A stretch of DNA of 64,000 bases. Origin: Donghicola eburneus (GTDB lineage Bacteria > Pseudomonadota > Alphaproteobacteria > Rhodobacterales > Rhodobacteraceae). The stretch covers positions 124,001 through 188,000 of the forward strand of contig NZ_FOXY01000006.1 of assembly GCF_900115865.1 (NCBI RefSeq). Direction: 5' to 3'. Below are positions 43,586-51,745 of this stretch, in pieces (the first letter of the stretch is position 1; each line of letters begins with the position of its first letter). The notes under the pieces are model-generated. The model searched no databases and had not been told where the DNA came from. It saw only the letters and a list, made by a program, of their open reading frames with translations. The translations under genes were made by a program, and so were the position numbers.

Positions 43586-44817
43586 CAGTCAGACGCTCCC
43601 TTCATCCGTGCGAGGATATCTGCGGTGCCTGTTTCTGTGAGCACACGGGCGAGGGATTTCACCGACTCTTCGTCCGGAGCGAAGTCGGGCCGTAAGGCTG
43701 GGGGCAGATCATTCAGCATCGACACTACCTCGGCCTCAAGGGTGGCGGCGAAGCCTGCCTCTCGGGCGATCTGGGTCATCAGAGTTTGCAGTTCGCCTGT
43801 GGCTGACGTGTCGGTGGCGTCGGTTTCGCCGGTGATATCAAGGCTGACCTTTTCAACCCAGACAGTGCCCGTTTCCGATGCAATGTCCTGCACGGTCTGT
43901 GTCCAAGTTTCCGCGTCGCGCCGGATTTGCCAGTGGCGCGGCGTAGAACCGGTCAAAGTCACGCGCAGAATAGCTGTGTCAGAGGTGAGTTGGTCAGCAA
44001 ATTGCGACAGGCTTTGGCGCAGGCGGCTGCGCAGATCATCGTCCGTAGGGCATCCGGCGCAATCGACCGACACCGCCGCAAACTCAACGACAGAGGTCGG
44101 GATGGTATCGATGGACAGGGCGCCATCGTCGATTTGGATGAGCGTCGCGGACTGTGGTCCCGCTTCGCCGATATCGCGTCCTTGGGGGATGCCGGGCATG
44201 ACAATCCAAGGGGCTTGGCTGTGGACCTGCCGCTTGTGCACATGCCCGAGCGCCCAATAGTCGAACTCCATGGCCCCAAGGTCGGTCATCGAACACGGCG
44301 CATAGGGGTCGTGCCCCGCAGCCCCCGCCAAAGAGGTGTGAAGCATGGCAATGTTCACAGCATCCGGCACGGGCGCGGCAAACTTTGGCAGCAGGCTTTC
44401 GGGTGCATGTTTCCCGCTGAAGCTGACCCCGTGCACCCAAACTGGACTGTCTGCGATCTGCACTCTACCCGCGCGGGCCCCAAAAATATGGACGTTCGCG
44501 GGCAGTGCGACTTCGCCAGTGATCGGGTTCTCGGCGTCATGATTGCCCTTGATGTAGAAGACTGGGATCTCGGCCTTCTGCAACCGCTCCATCTGGCCGG
44601 ACAAAAAGGCTGCAGTCTTGGCGCTGCGCTCGGCCCCGTCATACAGATCGCCGCTGATCAACAGGGCAGAGACCTCGTGTTCCAGCGCTGCGTCCACGAT
44701 ACGGGTCAACGCCATACGCGTCGCAGCCTGAATGCGCGCTTGCAGAGATTCGTCCCGCAAGGCCAGCGATTTGAGGGGCGAGTCGAGGTGGATGTCGGCG
44801 GTGTGCAGGATCTTCAT
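43585..44817 (-). CDS. SbcD/YhaO-like DNA repair exonuclease (metallophosphoesterase)
   Basis: 410 residues from ATG 44817, where the conserved MKILHTADIHLDSPLKSLAL begins with GAGA upstream; a longer frame to 44940 adds 41 residues with no family similarity. Mre11/SbcD metal motifs are DIHLD (about 8-12), ISGDLYD (about 55-61), YIKGNHDAE (about 90-98) and the later LGHVHKRQ near 190. A C-terminal capping/partner-binding region follows. It cleaves DNA ends or hairpins together with the SbcC-like ATPase encoded next, sharing one base with that gene. Confidence 0.9.
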   Translation of the reverse strand: MKILHTADIHLDSPLKSLALRDESLQARIQAATRMALTRIVDAALEHEVSALLISGDLYDGAERSAKTAAFLSGQMERLQKAEIPVFYIKGNHDAENPITGEVALPANVHIFGARAGRVQIADSPVWVHGVSFSGKHAPESLLPKFAAPVPDAVNIAMLHTSLAGAAGHDPYAPCSMTDLGAMEFDYWALGHVHKRQVHSQAPWIVMPGIPQGRDIGEAGPQSATLIQIDDGALSIDTIPTSVVEFAAVSVDCAGCPTDDDLRSRLRQSLSQFADQLTSDTAILRVTLTGSTPRHWQIRRDAETWTQTVQDIASETGTVWVEKVSLDITGETDATDTSATGELQTLMTQIAREAGFAATLEAEVVSMLNDLPPALRPDFAPDEESVKSLARVLTETGTADILARMKGASD

Positions 44818-45145
44818 ATATGTCTCATGATCTAAATGGAGAGTGGCCCGCAATCGGACCTTCTGCAACCGGATTTCCTGATCTCCCTTGGGCTGTGCTT
44901 GTGCCGCCTTGCAGAAGCGTTGTTTCCAGAGTGTTTTCAAGGGTGCCCGCGGAAAACCTTTTAAAAACAGACGTAAACCTCAGGATGATGGCCCTGCAAC
45001 CTGCGATTTAGGGCGTTCTGGTGCAACTTAGCGGTGATGGATTTGGGTAGGTCAGGCGGCGCAGTGTCTAAGCCAACGGCACGTCACACACCCTTTCACG
45101 GCCGTTTCAACTTCACTGCTTACCTGCCTGAAAAGGATCTTCGAA
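44818..45145. other. Divergent intergenic region between nuclease and PepSY genes
   Basis: 328 bp between divergent genes. Its first part can be read as an upstream extension of the nuclease frame but lacks coding character. A ribosome-binding site AAAAGGA lies just before the PepSY ATG. No terminator, RNA gene or clear operator was recognised. Confidence 0.4.
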
Positions 45146-45394
45146 ATGTTCAAGAAAACCCTGACCGCCCTCGCTCTTGTCTCTACCGTAGCCACTGCTG
45201 CCTTTGCGTCTGATGTCATTCTAAATGACGAGAACGCCGCCAAAATCCGCACCATGCTGACCGAGCAAGGCTACGAGGTCGGCAAGATCAAACTCGAAGA
45301 CGGCCTGTACGAAGCCTACGCCCGCAAGGATGGCATGAAATACGAGGTGTTCATGAACGGCGCCTTCGAGGTCGTCAAAGTCAAAGAAGACTAA
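45146..45394 (+). CDS. Secreted PepSY-domain small protein
   Basis: 82 residues with a clear signal peptide (MFKKTLTALALVSTVATAAFA, cleavage near 21). The mature 60 residues are one PepSY/YpeB-like unit: AAKIRTMLTEQGYEVGKIKL, then DGLYEAYARKDGMKYEVFM and FEVVKVKED. PepSY units are small periplasmic modules thought to bind or inhibit partners. This gene precedes a cytochrome b561 and a membrane LuxR regulator in the same direction, so the protein may act in a periplasmic redox or sensing complex. The promoter is presumably in the 328-bp gap upstream. Confidence 0.82.
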   Translation: MFKKTLTALALVSTVATAAFASDVILNDENAAKIRTMLTEQGYEVGKIKLEDGLYEAYARKDGMKYEVFMNGAFEVVKVKED

Positions 45395-45403
45395 TCTGGC
45401 GCC

Positions 45404-45424
45404 GCGGGGGCCACGTGCCCCCGC
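45404..45424 (+). other. Intercistronic hairpin
   Basis: GCGGGGGC (45404-45411), loop CACGT, GCCCCCGC (45417-45424): eight perfect pairs between the PepSY and cytochrome genes. No T-run follows, so it is more likely an mRNA-stabilising or expression-balancing element than a full terminator. Confidence 0.5.
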
Positions 45425-45447
45425 CCCACCTGCCATAGGAGGACCTC

Positions 45448-45981
45448 ATGCAGAATATAAAAGTCTGGGACCCAGCGGTCCGCCTGTTTCATTGGAGCCT
45501 TGTGATCGCGTTCACGGCGAATGCTCTGATCCTCGATGACGATAGCAAGCTGCACCAGTATGTCGGGTATGTTGTCGTTGGCCTTGTTGCCTTTCGTGTG
45601 CTCTGGGGCTTTGTCGGGTCACGGTACGCGCGGTTTAACAGTTTCCCACCAAGCGTTGCGGGCGCGACCGAGCAATTGTCCGATATGGCCACCGGCCGGA
45701 CCAAAATTCACGTTGGCCACACGCCCCTTGGCGCCTTGATGATCTATAACTTGCTGGCAACGCTGGCGATCATCGGCGCTTCGGGCTATTTGATGACAAC
45801 CGACATGTTCTGGGGCGTTGAATGGCCCGAAGAAGTTCACGAGTTGTCCGTTGCTTGGGCCGAATTTTCGGTCGTGTTGCATATTGCCGCTGTTATCTTT
45901 GAATCCCGCCGGACCAAAGTGAACTTACCGCGGGCCATGATGACAGGCGTCAAAACCGTTCCCGACGCCAAAGGAGGCTGA
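45448..45981 (+). CDS. Cytochrome b561-type membrane protein
   Basis: 177 residues with four membrane segments. It starts VWDPAVRLFHWSLVIAF, where the histidine in the first segment is a predicted haem ligand. Further histidines are in KLHQYVGYVV, TKIHVGHTPLGA and FSVVLHIAAVIF, the pattern of dihaem cytochrome b561/Ni-Fe hydrogenase cytochrome b subunits (PF01292). It would pass electrons between the quinone pool and a periplasmic partner. A strong AGGAGG site precedes the ATG. The stop is two bases before the start of the LuxR-type gene, which places them in one operon. Confidence 0.9.
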   Translation: MQNIKVWDPAVRLFHWSLVIAFTANALILDDDSKLHQYVGYVVVGLVAFRVLWGFVGSRYARFNSFPPSVAGATEQLSDMATGRTKIHVGHTPLGALMIYNLLATLAIIGASGYLMTTDMFWGVEWPEEVHELSVAWAEFSVVLHIAAVIFESRRTKVNLPRAMMTGVKTVPDAKGG

Positions 45982-45983
45982 TC

Positions 45984-46499
45984 GTGCTGTTTTCCATGCG
46001 AACGTCGCAAAGCAAGGCTGCAGCTCTATTCGGACTGATGATTGCGCAGATCTTCTGCGCAGTCTTCTTTGTATTGGATGTGATTGCGGACTACCGCGAA
46101 GCGGGAACCGAGGCGGCCTATCACCTGCATCTTTACGTGGAAACACTGGCGACCTTCAGTCTGGTCTTTGCGATCGTGTTCGAGGGTAAATTTCTGCTCG
46201 CAATGCTGCGGCGGCAAGCACACTTGGAAGAGAGCCTGAGCAACGCGCGCTCTGCGGTGCAAGAGATCATGGAAGATCGCTTTGGCGAATGGGGGCTAAC
46301 CCCGTCGGAGCAGGATATTGCCACCTTTCTGATCAAGGGCTTCAGCACATCGGAAATCGCAGATCTGCGGGGAAGTGCGGAGGGGACGATCAAAACCCAC
46401 CTCAATTCGATTTACCGCAAGGCGGGCGTGCGCAATAGAACAGAGGTTCTGAGCCTTTTGCTGGACTGCATCATGGTGACCGAGCGGCCCGCCGCCTGA
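45984..46499 (+). CDS. Membrane-anchored LuxR-family HTH regulator
   Basis: 171 residues from GTG 45984, with AAAGGAGG eight bases upstream; ATG 45996 is an alternative. Two hydrophobic segments lie at about 13-33 (AALFGLMIAQIFCAVFFVLD) and 50-70 (LATFSLVFAIVFEGKFLLA). A short coiled coil follows (RRQAHLEESLSNARSAVQEI), then a LuxR/GerE DNA-binding domain at about 105-165 (LTPSEQDIATFLIKGFSTSE, GTIKTHLNSIYRKAGVRNRT). There is no receiver or autoinducer domain. The membrane part presumably senses a signal or a partner, perhaps the adjacent cytochrome. Coupled translation with that gene is likely. Confidence 0.88.
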   Translation: MLFSMRTSQSKAAALFGLMIAQIFCAVFFVLDVIADYREAGTEAAYHLHLYVETLATFSLVFAIVFEGKFLLAMLRRQAHLEESLSNARSAVQEIMEDRFGEWGLTPSEQDIATFLIKGFSTSEIADLRGSAEGTIKTHLNSIYRKAGVRNRTEVLSLLLDCIMVTERPAA

Positions 46500-46550
46500 G
46501 GGCCGTTTTAAATTTTCTGCCGCCCGATCACCGGCTTCGCGTGCGGTGTG

Positions 46551-46575
46551 GTTGGGCCCTTGGCTTGGGCCCGAC
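46551..46575. other. Hairpin between convergent genes
   Basis: GTTGGGCCC (46551-46559) pairs with GGGCCCGAC (46567-46575), nine pairs with one G-U and a 7-base loop. It lies between the convergent LuxR-type and RTX genes and may act as a bidirectional transcript end, but it lacks a T-run. Confidence 0.4.
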
Positions 46576-46608
46576 GCTTGATATTTTGGACGATCAGGCA
46601 AAAGCGTA

Positions 46609-47505
46609 TTAGTCGGAGTCGAAACTCCACAGCAGGATGTTCACATCCGTGTCCAGCAAGGTCAGGCTGTTACTAGGATCGCCCGCCAAGCTGATGACGA
46701 CATCCGCGCCGACCTGCGTGGCGGTTTCGCTGAACGCAAAGCCTGAAGTGATCGTACCGTCCCCATAGAAAATGACATCGCCCGCCTCGTAGTCCGTGAT
46801 CACGTCGTGGCCGCTCTGGAAGTGGAACGTATCCGCGCCGCCTCCACCGGTCAGAGTGTCATTGCCGAGCCTGCCGTCCAACTCGTCGGCCTGAGAGCCG
46901 CCATTCAGATTGTCAGCTCCGCGGCCACCGTTCAGAGAATCTTCGCCAGCGCCGCCCTTCAGCGAGTCTGCGCCCTGCGCACCGATCAGCGTGTCGCGTC
47001 CTTGGCCGCCGTTCAGGGTGTCGTCGCCTTTGCCAGCGAGCAAAAGATCGTTGCCTTGGTTGCCGAACAGAGAGTCGTCCCCAGAGAGTGCCTTGATCGT
47101 GTCGTTTCCGCCGCGGCCGTACATGTGGTCGGCGGCGTGGAAGTTGAAAAAGCTGTCGGACGTCTCAGTTCCCGTCAGCCGGTCGTCGCTGCTGAGCCCT
47201 TCGAACAGATAGATCGCAGGCGAGGGGGCCACATCGCCGTCGTCGTAGGCGGTCACAACGGAGGGATAGATTAGCGCCGTATCTTCGTAAATCGGGACAT
47301 AGGCCTCATCCGCATAGACGAAATACAAGGCGTCCGTATCGTCGATGCCCGCGTCTTCAACACTGACCAGCATGTCCGAAGTGACGATCAGCGTGGTCTC
47401 TCCGAGGGGGAGGAAGAACACAACTTCCGGAGCGGTGGTGCTCTCTTCGACAGCTACGTCACCTGATTGATCTTCGCTTTGCAATAATATGAGTTCAGTT
47501 GTCAT
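46609..47505 (-). CDS. RTX calcium-binding protein
   Basis: 298 residues from ATG 47505, seven bases after AGGG; the directly preceding TTG is in frame but unnecessary. Residues 1-110 are acidic and beta-rich, with no signal peptide. RTX nonapeptides occupy about 130-240 ([50 protein letters not shown]). The end reads DTFHFQSGHDVITDYEAGD followed by a short C-terminal domain, as in type I-secreted proteins. It is the fourth RTX protein in the window and is convergent with the LuxR-type regulator. Confidence 0.86.
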   Translation of the reverse strand: MTTELILLQSEDQSGDVAVEESTTAPEVVFFLPLGETTLIVTSDMLVSVEDAGIDDTDALYFVYADEAYVPIYEDTALIYPSVVTAYDDGDVAPSPAIYLFEGLSSDDRLTGTETSDSFFNFHAADHMYGRGGNDTIKALSGDDSLFGNQGNDLLLAGKGDDTLNGGQGRDTLIGAQGADSLKGGAGEDSLNGGRGADNLNGGSQADELDGRLGNDTLTGGGGADTFHFQSGHDVITDYEAGDVIFYGDGTITSGFAFSETATQVGADVVISLAGDPSNSLTLLDTDVNILLWSFDSD

Positions 47506-47690
47506 CAATGCGCCCTAAGTATCAAATAGAAAGAAATAATATTGCATAAATCTTTGCCTGCGCTGAGTCTGTCAAGGTCCGGAAGTCTTTTGAGCGCACA
47601 ACTGTGGTGCAACTTTCGGTCGAGATTAAGGGTGCCGCGTGGCGGGCTCGTAGATGCGAAATTCAAGGCCTTCGGACTTTATAATTGATT

Positions 47691-47712
47691 TATAGACGCA
47701 TCGGTCTAATAA
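47691..47712. promoter_or_regulatory. Palindromic operator upstream of acuR (probable AcuR site)
   Basis: A perfect inverted repeat TAGAC-gcatcg-GTCTA spans 47693-47708, with AT-rich flanks that extend the symmetry imperfectly. It lies 12 bp before the acuR start. A TATAAT-like hexamer occurs just upstream (47680-47685). AcuR of Rhodobacter sphaeroides is known to repress its own operon and to be relieved by acrylate, so autoregulation through this site is a reasonable inference. Confidence 0.6.
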
Positions 47713-47719
47713 ATTATGC

Positions 47720-48385
47720 ATGACGACCGAAACACCCGATTCCAGATCGAACCAGACTGAGCGCCGTAGGGGGCGTCCGCGCCGTGATCCGGCGCAGGCC
47801 GAGGCGCGCAACCGACTGCTCCGCAGTGGGCTGGAACACCTGACCGAGAGTGGATATTCGGCGATCGGCATCGACCAGATCCTGCGCCATGCGGGTGTCC
47901 CGAAAGGCAGCTTTTACCACTATTTTCGAGATAAAGAGGCGTTTGGTCTGGCCCTGATCGAGGCGTACCAGACCTATTTTGTCGATCTGCTGGACAGCGC
48001 TTTGGATGACGAGAGCCTTGGTCACGTCGACCGGTTGCGATTGTTTGTGCGCCGCGCGACGGACGGGATGGCACGACACGACTTTCGCCGCGGGTGTCTG
48101 GTGGGCAACTTGGGCCAAGAGATGGCCGCGTTGCCAGAGAGTTTTCGCGCCGAGTTGATTGCCGTCTTTGAGGATTGGCAACAACGCACCGCTCGGTGTC
48201 TGTCGCAAGCACGGGCTGCCGGCGAAATTCCACAGGCGGCGGATCCGCAGGCCTTGGCCCAGTTTTTCTGGATCGGATGGGAGGGCGCGATCTTGCGCGC
48301 CAAGCTGGAACAGGGACCGGAACCGATCCGCCTGTTCGCCGATCTATTCTTTTCCATGCTCAAAGAGGGGGAGCCAAACCGATGA
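47720..48385 (+). CDS. acuR: TetR-family transcriptional regulator AcuR
   Basis: 221 residues. A basic RRGRPRRDP tail is followed by the TetR HTH (about 25-70: [36 protein letters not shown]). The ligand domain includes [20 protein letters not shown] and [16 protein letters not shown], segments I recognise from AcuR of R. sphaeroides. AcuR represses the acu genes and responds to acrylate, a product of DMSP cleavage. The stop overlaps the acuI start by four bases (ATGA), so repressor and enzyme are translationally coupled. Confidence 0.92.
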   Translation: MTTETPDSRSNQTERRRGRPRRDPAQAEARNRLLRSGLEHLTESGYSAIGIDQILRHAGVPKGSFYHYFRDKEAFGLALIEAYQTYFVDLLDSALDDESLGHVDRLRLFVRRATDGMARHDFRRGCLVGNLGQEMAALPESFRAELIAVFEDWQQRTARCLSQARAAGEIPQAADPQALAQFFWIGWEGAILRAKLEQGPEPIRLFADLFFSMLKEGEPNR

Positions 48386-49377
48386 CCCAAGCCGTTGTCA
48401 TTGATAAGACCGAGGACCAACAAACCGTCACCCTGCGCGATGTCAGCGCCGCTGACTTGCCCGAGGGGGACGTGCTGGTCGACGTGGCCTATTCCACGTT
48501 GAATTACAAAGACGCGCTGGCGATCACGGGCGCGTCCCCTGTCGTGCGCAGCTTTCCCATGGTGCCGGGCATCGACTTTGCCGGAGTGGTGCGAGACAGC
48601 AGCCATGCGGACTTCAAGGCTGGCGACAAAGTCATCCTGAATGGCTGGGGCGTGGGCGAGAAGCATTGGGGCGGGCTGTCCGGCCAAGCGCGCGTTTCCG
48701 GTGACTGGCTGATCCCGCAGCCCGCAGGCATGACTGCGCGGCAGGCGATGGTGATCGGCACCGCGGGCTATACGGCGATGCTCTGTGTGCTGGCGTTGGA
48801 AGAGCGTGGGGTCACGCCCGACAGCGGAGAGATCATTGTCACTGGCGCAGCGGGCGGTGTTGGCAGCGTCGCGACCATGCTTCTGGCGGCCAAAGGCTTT
48901 CAGGTCGCAGCCGTAACGGGTCGCGCGTCCGAGGCGGACTACCTAAAGAGCCTTGGCGCGAGTTCGATCATCGACCGCGAGGAATTGTCCGGCAAGCCTC
49001 GCCCCTTGGCCAAAGAACGTTGGGCGGGCGCCGTCGATGTGGCGGGCAGTGTGGTTCTGGCCAACGTCATCGCGTCGATGAAGTACGGTGGATGTGTCGC
49101 GGCCTGCGGTTTGGCGGCGGGCATGGACCTGCCCACAAGCGTTGCGCCGTTCATTCTGCGCGGGGTCACTTTGGCGGGCGTGGACAGCGTTATGGCGTCC
49201 AAGGCCAAGCGCATTGCGGCCTATGATCGTCTGGTCAGCGACCTTGATCTGTCCAAGCTGGACGCGATTGCCACGGAATTGGCCTGGGAAGACGTGATCG
49301 AGACCGCTCCAAAGTTCCTGTCCGGCGAGGTGCGTGGTCGCATCGTTGTTCCGGTCAATCCGTCGCTCGACGCCTGA
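48382..49377 (+). CDS. acuI: Acrylyl-CoA reductase (NADPH), MDR family
   Basis: 331 residues from ATG 48382. A longer frame running back through acuR is a shadow. The sequence shows the YhdH/AcuI type of medium-chain reductase: [17 protein letters not shown] near the start, [24 protein letters not shown], the NADPH site [20 protein letters not shown] (about 153-172) and [14 protein letters not shown]. It lacks zinc ligands. AcuI reduces toxic acryloyl-CoA to propionyl-CoA and so detoxifies acrylate. No DMSP lyase (dddL and others) gene follows here, unlike the acuR-acuI-dddL operon of R. sphaeroides. Confidence 0.93.
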   Translation: MTQAVVIDKTEDQQTVTLRDVSAADLPEGDVLVDVAYSTLNYKDALAITGASPVVRSFPMVPGIDFAGVVRDSSHADFKAGDKVILNGWGVGEKHWGGLSGQARVSGDWLIPQPAGMTARQAMVIGTAGYTAMLCVLALEERGVTPDSGEIIVTGAAGGVGSVATMLLAAKGFQVAAVTGRASEADYLKSLGASSIIDREELSGKPRPLAKERWAGAVDVAGSVVLANVIASMKYGGCVAACGLAAGMDLPTSVAPFILRGVTLAGVDSVMASKAKRIAAYDRLVSDLDLSKLDAIATELAWEDVIETAPKFLSGEVRGRIVVPVNPSLDA

Positions 49378-49392
49378 GTGATCAGACGCGGG

Positions 49393-50289
49393 CTATAATA
49401 CGCCCGCGTTCTTGATGTCTTCGACGGCGAAATCAATCAGGGCACGCACCTTGCGGGGCAGGGTGCGCCCTTCGAGGTAGACGGCACTGATCGGTCCGCT
49501 CTCTACATCGTAGTCCTCTAGCAAGGGGACGAGCCCGCCGCTCTCGATTGCAGACCCGATGGCAAAGCGCGGCGGATAGGCAATGCCAACGCCCTGAAGC
49601 GCGAGTTCGACGCCCGCCCGCGCAGAATTGACCTGAAACCGGCCTTGTACAGAGGCTTCGAACGTTTCTGTGCCTTTGGTGAATGTCCATCGCCTGGGCG
49701 TCAGGCGGTTGGTGTCGATGATGCAGGGCAGCTGGTTCAGGTCCGACGGATGCTGCGGGGTGCCGTAACGCTCCAGAAATGCCGGACTGGCCACGAGCGT
49801 GGACCTGAAGGTGCCCAACTTGCGCGTCTTCATGGATTGCATGGCGCTGCGTCCCAAGCGGAAGGCCAGATCAATCCCTTCGCTCGCCAGATCAGAGAAT
49901 TGGTCGGACAAACGCAGATCAAACATCAGATCAGGGTTTTCTCGCCCGAGGCGCTCTAGCATCCCGACCACATAGAGTTCGCCAAAGGTCACGGGCGCGG
50001 ACAAGCGGATGACGCCAGAGAACCCTTTGGATCCCTCGGATACCTCTGCCAGCAGCGTGTCCAGATCGTCCAGCAGGGCAGGGGCGCGGGCCAGTAAATC
50101 TGCGCCCGCGGGGGTCAGGCCGACTTTGCGCGTGGTGCGCTGGAACAGCCGGATGCCAAGCCGCGCTTCAAGTTCAGCTACGTATTTCGAGGTCAGTCGG
50201 TTGGACACGCCCAATTGCTCGGCTGCGCCAGTGAAAGATCCTGTCTGCGCGGTGGCCACAAAGGCGCGCAATTCGTCGACGATATCCAT
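49393..50289 (-). CDS. LysR-family transcriptional regulator
   Basis: 298 residues, standard LysR length. The N-terminal winged HTH (MDIVDELRAFVATAQTGSFT, then LGVSNRLTSKYVAELEARLG) is followed by the two-lobed effector domain from about residue 90 (FSGVIRLSAPVTFGELYV, and later ALQGVGIAYPPRFA). It is divergent from the DoxX - dioxygenase - glutathionyl-hydroquinone reductase genes and probably controls them through the 133-bp shared gap, which contains nested inverted repeats. The effector, perhaps a quinone or phenol, is inferred from the neighbours. Confidence 0.92.
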   Translation of the reverse strand: MDIVDELRAFVATAQTGSFTGAAEQLGVSNRLTSKYVAELEARLGIRLFQRTTRKVGLTPAGADLLARAPALLDDLDTLLAEVSEGSKGFSGVIRLSAPVTFGELYVVGMLERLGRENPDLMFDLRLSDQFSDLASEGIDLAFRLGRSAMQSMKTRKLGTFRSTLVASPAFLERYGTPQHPSDLNQLPCIIDTNRLTPRRWTFTKGTETFEASVQGRFQVNSARAGVELALQGVGIAYPPRFAIGSAIESGGLVPLLEDYDVESGPISAVYLEGRTLPRKVRALIDFAVEDIKNAGVL

Positions 50290-50300
50290 GATAAATTCAG

Positions 50301-50342
50301 AACAAAATGTGGAAAGTCATTCCATAAAGTCTCCATTTTGTT
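50301..50342. promoter_or_regulatory. Nested inverted repeats in the LysR/DoxX intergenic region
   Basis: An outer repeat AACAAAAT (50301-50308) / ATTTTGTT (50335-50342) encloses an inner palindrome TGGAA-agtca-TTCCA (50310-50324). The spacing and the place just upstream of a LysR gene and its divergent target fit a LysR-type recognition region. The repeats are visible; the binding is inference. Confidence 0.5.
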
Positions 50343-50422
50343 GAATAGGGTCAATCGCTAAGTTCGGTGTCAGACAACAGAACACGCCACAGCACGGTGG
50401 CCCCGAAATTTGGAGACAGACC

Positions 50423-50845
50423 ATGACACCCCAAGCACAAAACGACCTTTCCGCTCTGATCCTGCGCCTTGCCAGCGGCGCGCTGTTTCTGGCCCACGGC
50501 TGGATGAAGGTCAGCGTTTTCACCATCCCCGGCACCGTCGGCTATTTCGAGAGCCTCGGCCTGCCCGGCTTTGTCGCCTACCTGACCATTCTGGCCGAAC
50601 TGGGCGGTGGTCTGGCGCTGATCCTTGGCGTTGCAACACGCCTTGTGTCGCTGGCTCTGATCCCTGTCCTTCTGGGGGCCGCATGGGTCCATAGCAGCAA
50701 CGGCTGGACCTTCTCGAACGAAGGCGGCGGTTGGGAATTCCCCGTATTCTGGGCCGTGGCTCAGGTGGTGATCCTGATCAAAGGCGCGGGTGCATATGCT
50801 CTGCGCATCCCCGCACTGAACCGAACCTTAGGCCAGTTCGCCTAA
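50423..50845 (+). CDS. DoxX-family membrane protein
   Basis: 140 residues with four membrane segments and the DoxX start LILRLASGALFLAHGWMKV, followed by FESLGLPGFVAYLTILAELGGGLALILG and WVHSSNGWTFSNEGGGWEFP. DoxX-like proteins are associated with quinone reduction or redox stress. Here it is the first gene of a unit with an extradiol-type dioxygenase and a glutathionyl-hydroquinone reductase under a divergent LysR regulator. Confidence 0.88.
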   Translation: MTPQAQNDLSALILRLASGALFLAHGWMKVSVFTIPGTVGYFESLGLPGFVAYLTILAELGGGLALILGVATRLVSLALIPVLLGAAWVHSSNGWTFSNEGGGWEFPVFWAVAQVVILIKGAGAYALRIPALNRTLGQFA

Positions 50846-50909
50846 TCGATTATCTAATGTGAAACGGGTCGCCCCAATAGGCGATCCGCCCCGCCACAGG
50901 AGACTGAAC

Positions 50910-51731
50910 ATGAGTACCGTCCAAACACTGAGCGCCCTGCGCGACCGACTGAGCCCTTCGGACCGGATGCCTCTGGTCTTTCTGGGGCACGGCAGCCCGA
51001 TGAACGCGATCGAAGACACCGAGTATAGCCGCGCCTGGACTGCGCTGGGGCAGAACTTGCCGCGTCCCAAAGCGATCCTCGTCGTCTCGGCCCACTGGAT
51101 GACCAAGGGCACGACGCTGGTCGACGTCTCGGCCATGCCGCGCACGATCCACGATTTCTATGGCTTCCCGCAGGAGCTGTTTAACCAGCAATATAACGCC
51201 CACGGCGATCCGGCCTTGGCACGCGAAGTGACCGCTCTGCTCAGCAGTCACCACGCCCAAGAGGATGACACCTGGGGTCTGGACCACGGCGCCTGGAGCG
51301 TGCTGAAGTTCTTGTATCCCGATGCCGACGTTCCGGTCTTTCAGGTCTCGATCGACATGACACAGGACCTGTCCTACCAGCTGGAAATTGGGCAAATCCT
51401 GTCCGATCTGCGGGACCGCGGTGTGCTGATCCTTGGGTCGGGCAATGTGGTGCACAACCTGCGTGCCCTCGATTGGGGCGGCAAACCACAGGACTTTGCC
51501 ATCGCGTTCGATAAACTCTTTGCCGAAAAGCTGGAGGATCGGGATTTCAACGCGCTGGCCGACCGCAAGGGTCTGGGCACCCTGCTGCGGATGGCGCACC
51601 CGACCGTCGACCATTACTTGCCTGCGCTGACCATAGCGGGCGCGTCCGACTCCCGTGACCAACTCACATGGATGACGGACTCGATTGATCTGGGGTCCGT
51701 GTCGATGCGGTCCTTTGTATTTCACGCATAA
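50910..51731 (+). CDS. DODA-type extradiol aromatic ring-opening dioxygenase (YgiD/LigB family)
   Basis: 273 residues from ATG 50910 with ACAGGAG upstream; an in-frame extension to 50859 is less likely. Signature segments are PLVFLGHGSPMNAIED, AILVVSAHWMTKGT, the IHDFYGFPQELFNQQYNAHG block and LDHGAWSVLKFLYP, whose histidines coordinate the metal in LigB-fold enzymes. A late GSGNVVHNLRALDW is also typical. The family includes plant and bacterial 4,5-DOPA dioxygenases, which open catechol rings. The natural substrate here is unknown but is probably a catechol or hydroquinone. Confidence 0.9.
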   Translation: MSTVQTLSALRDRLSPSDRMPLVFLGHGSPMNAIEDTEYSRAWTALGQNLPRPKAILVVSAHWMTKGTTLVDVSAMPRTIHDFYGFPQELFNQQYNAHGDPALAREVTALLSSHHAQEDDTWGLDHGAWSVLKFLYPDADVPVFQVSIDMTQDLSYQLEIGQILSDLRDRGVLILGSGNVVHNLRALDWGGKPQDFAIAFDKLFAEKLEDRDFNALADRKGLGTLLRMAHPTVDHYLPALTIAGASDSRDQLTWMTDSIDLGSVSMRSFVFHA

Positions 51732-51745
51732 TTTCGGAGGCTGAC

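Noticed and set aside
43927-44835. 302-codon plus-strand frame opposite the SbcD-like gene
   Set aside because: Complete overlap with a protein carrying all SbcD motifs, and no recognisable domain in the antisense frame.
48175-48381. Longer N-terminus for acuI reaching into acuR
   Set aside because: The ATG at 48382 forms the standard 4-bp overlap and begins the conserved AcuI sequence; the extension is a shadow of acuR.
50850-51725. 291-codon minus-strand frame opposite the DODA-type dioxygenase
   Set aside because: Shadow frame; the plus-strand product has clear family motifs and a good ribosome-binding site.
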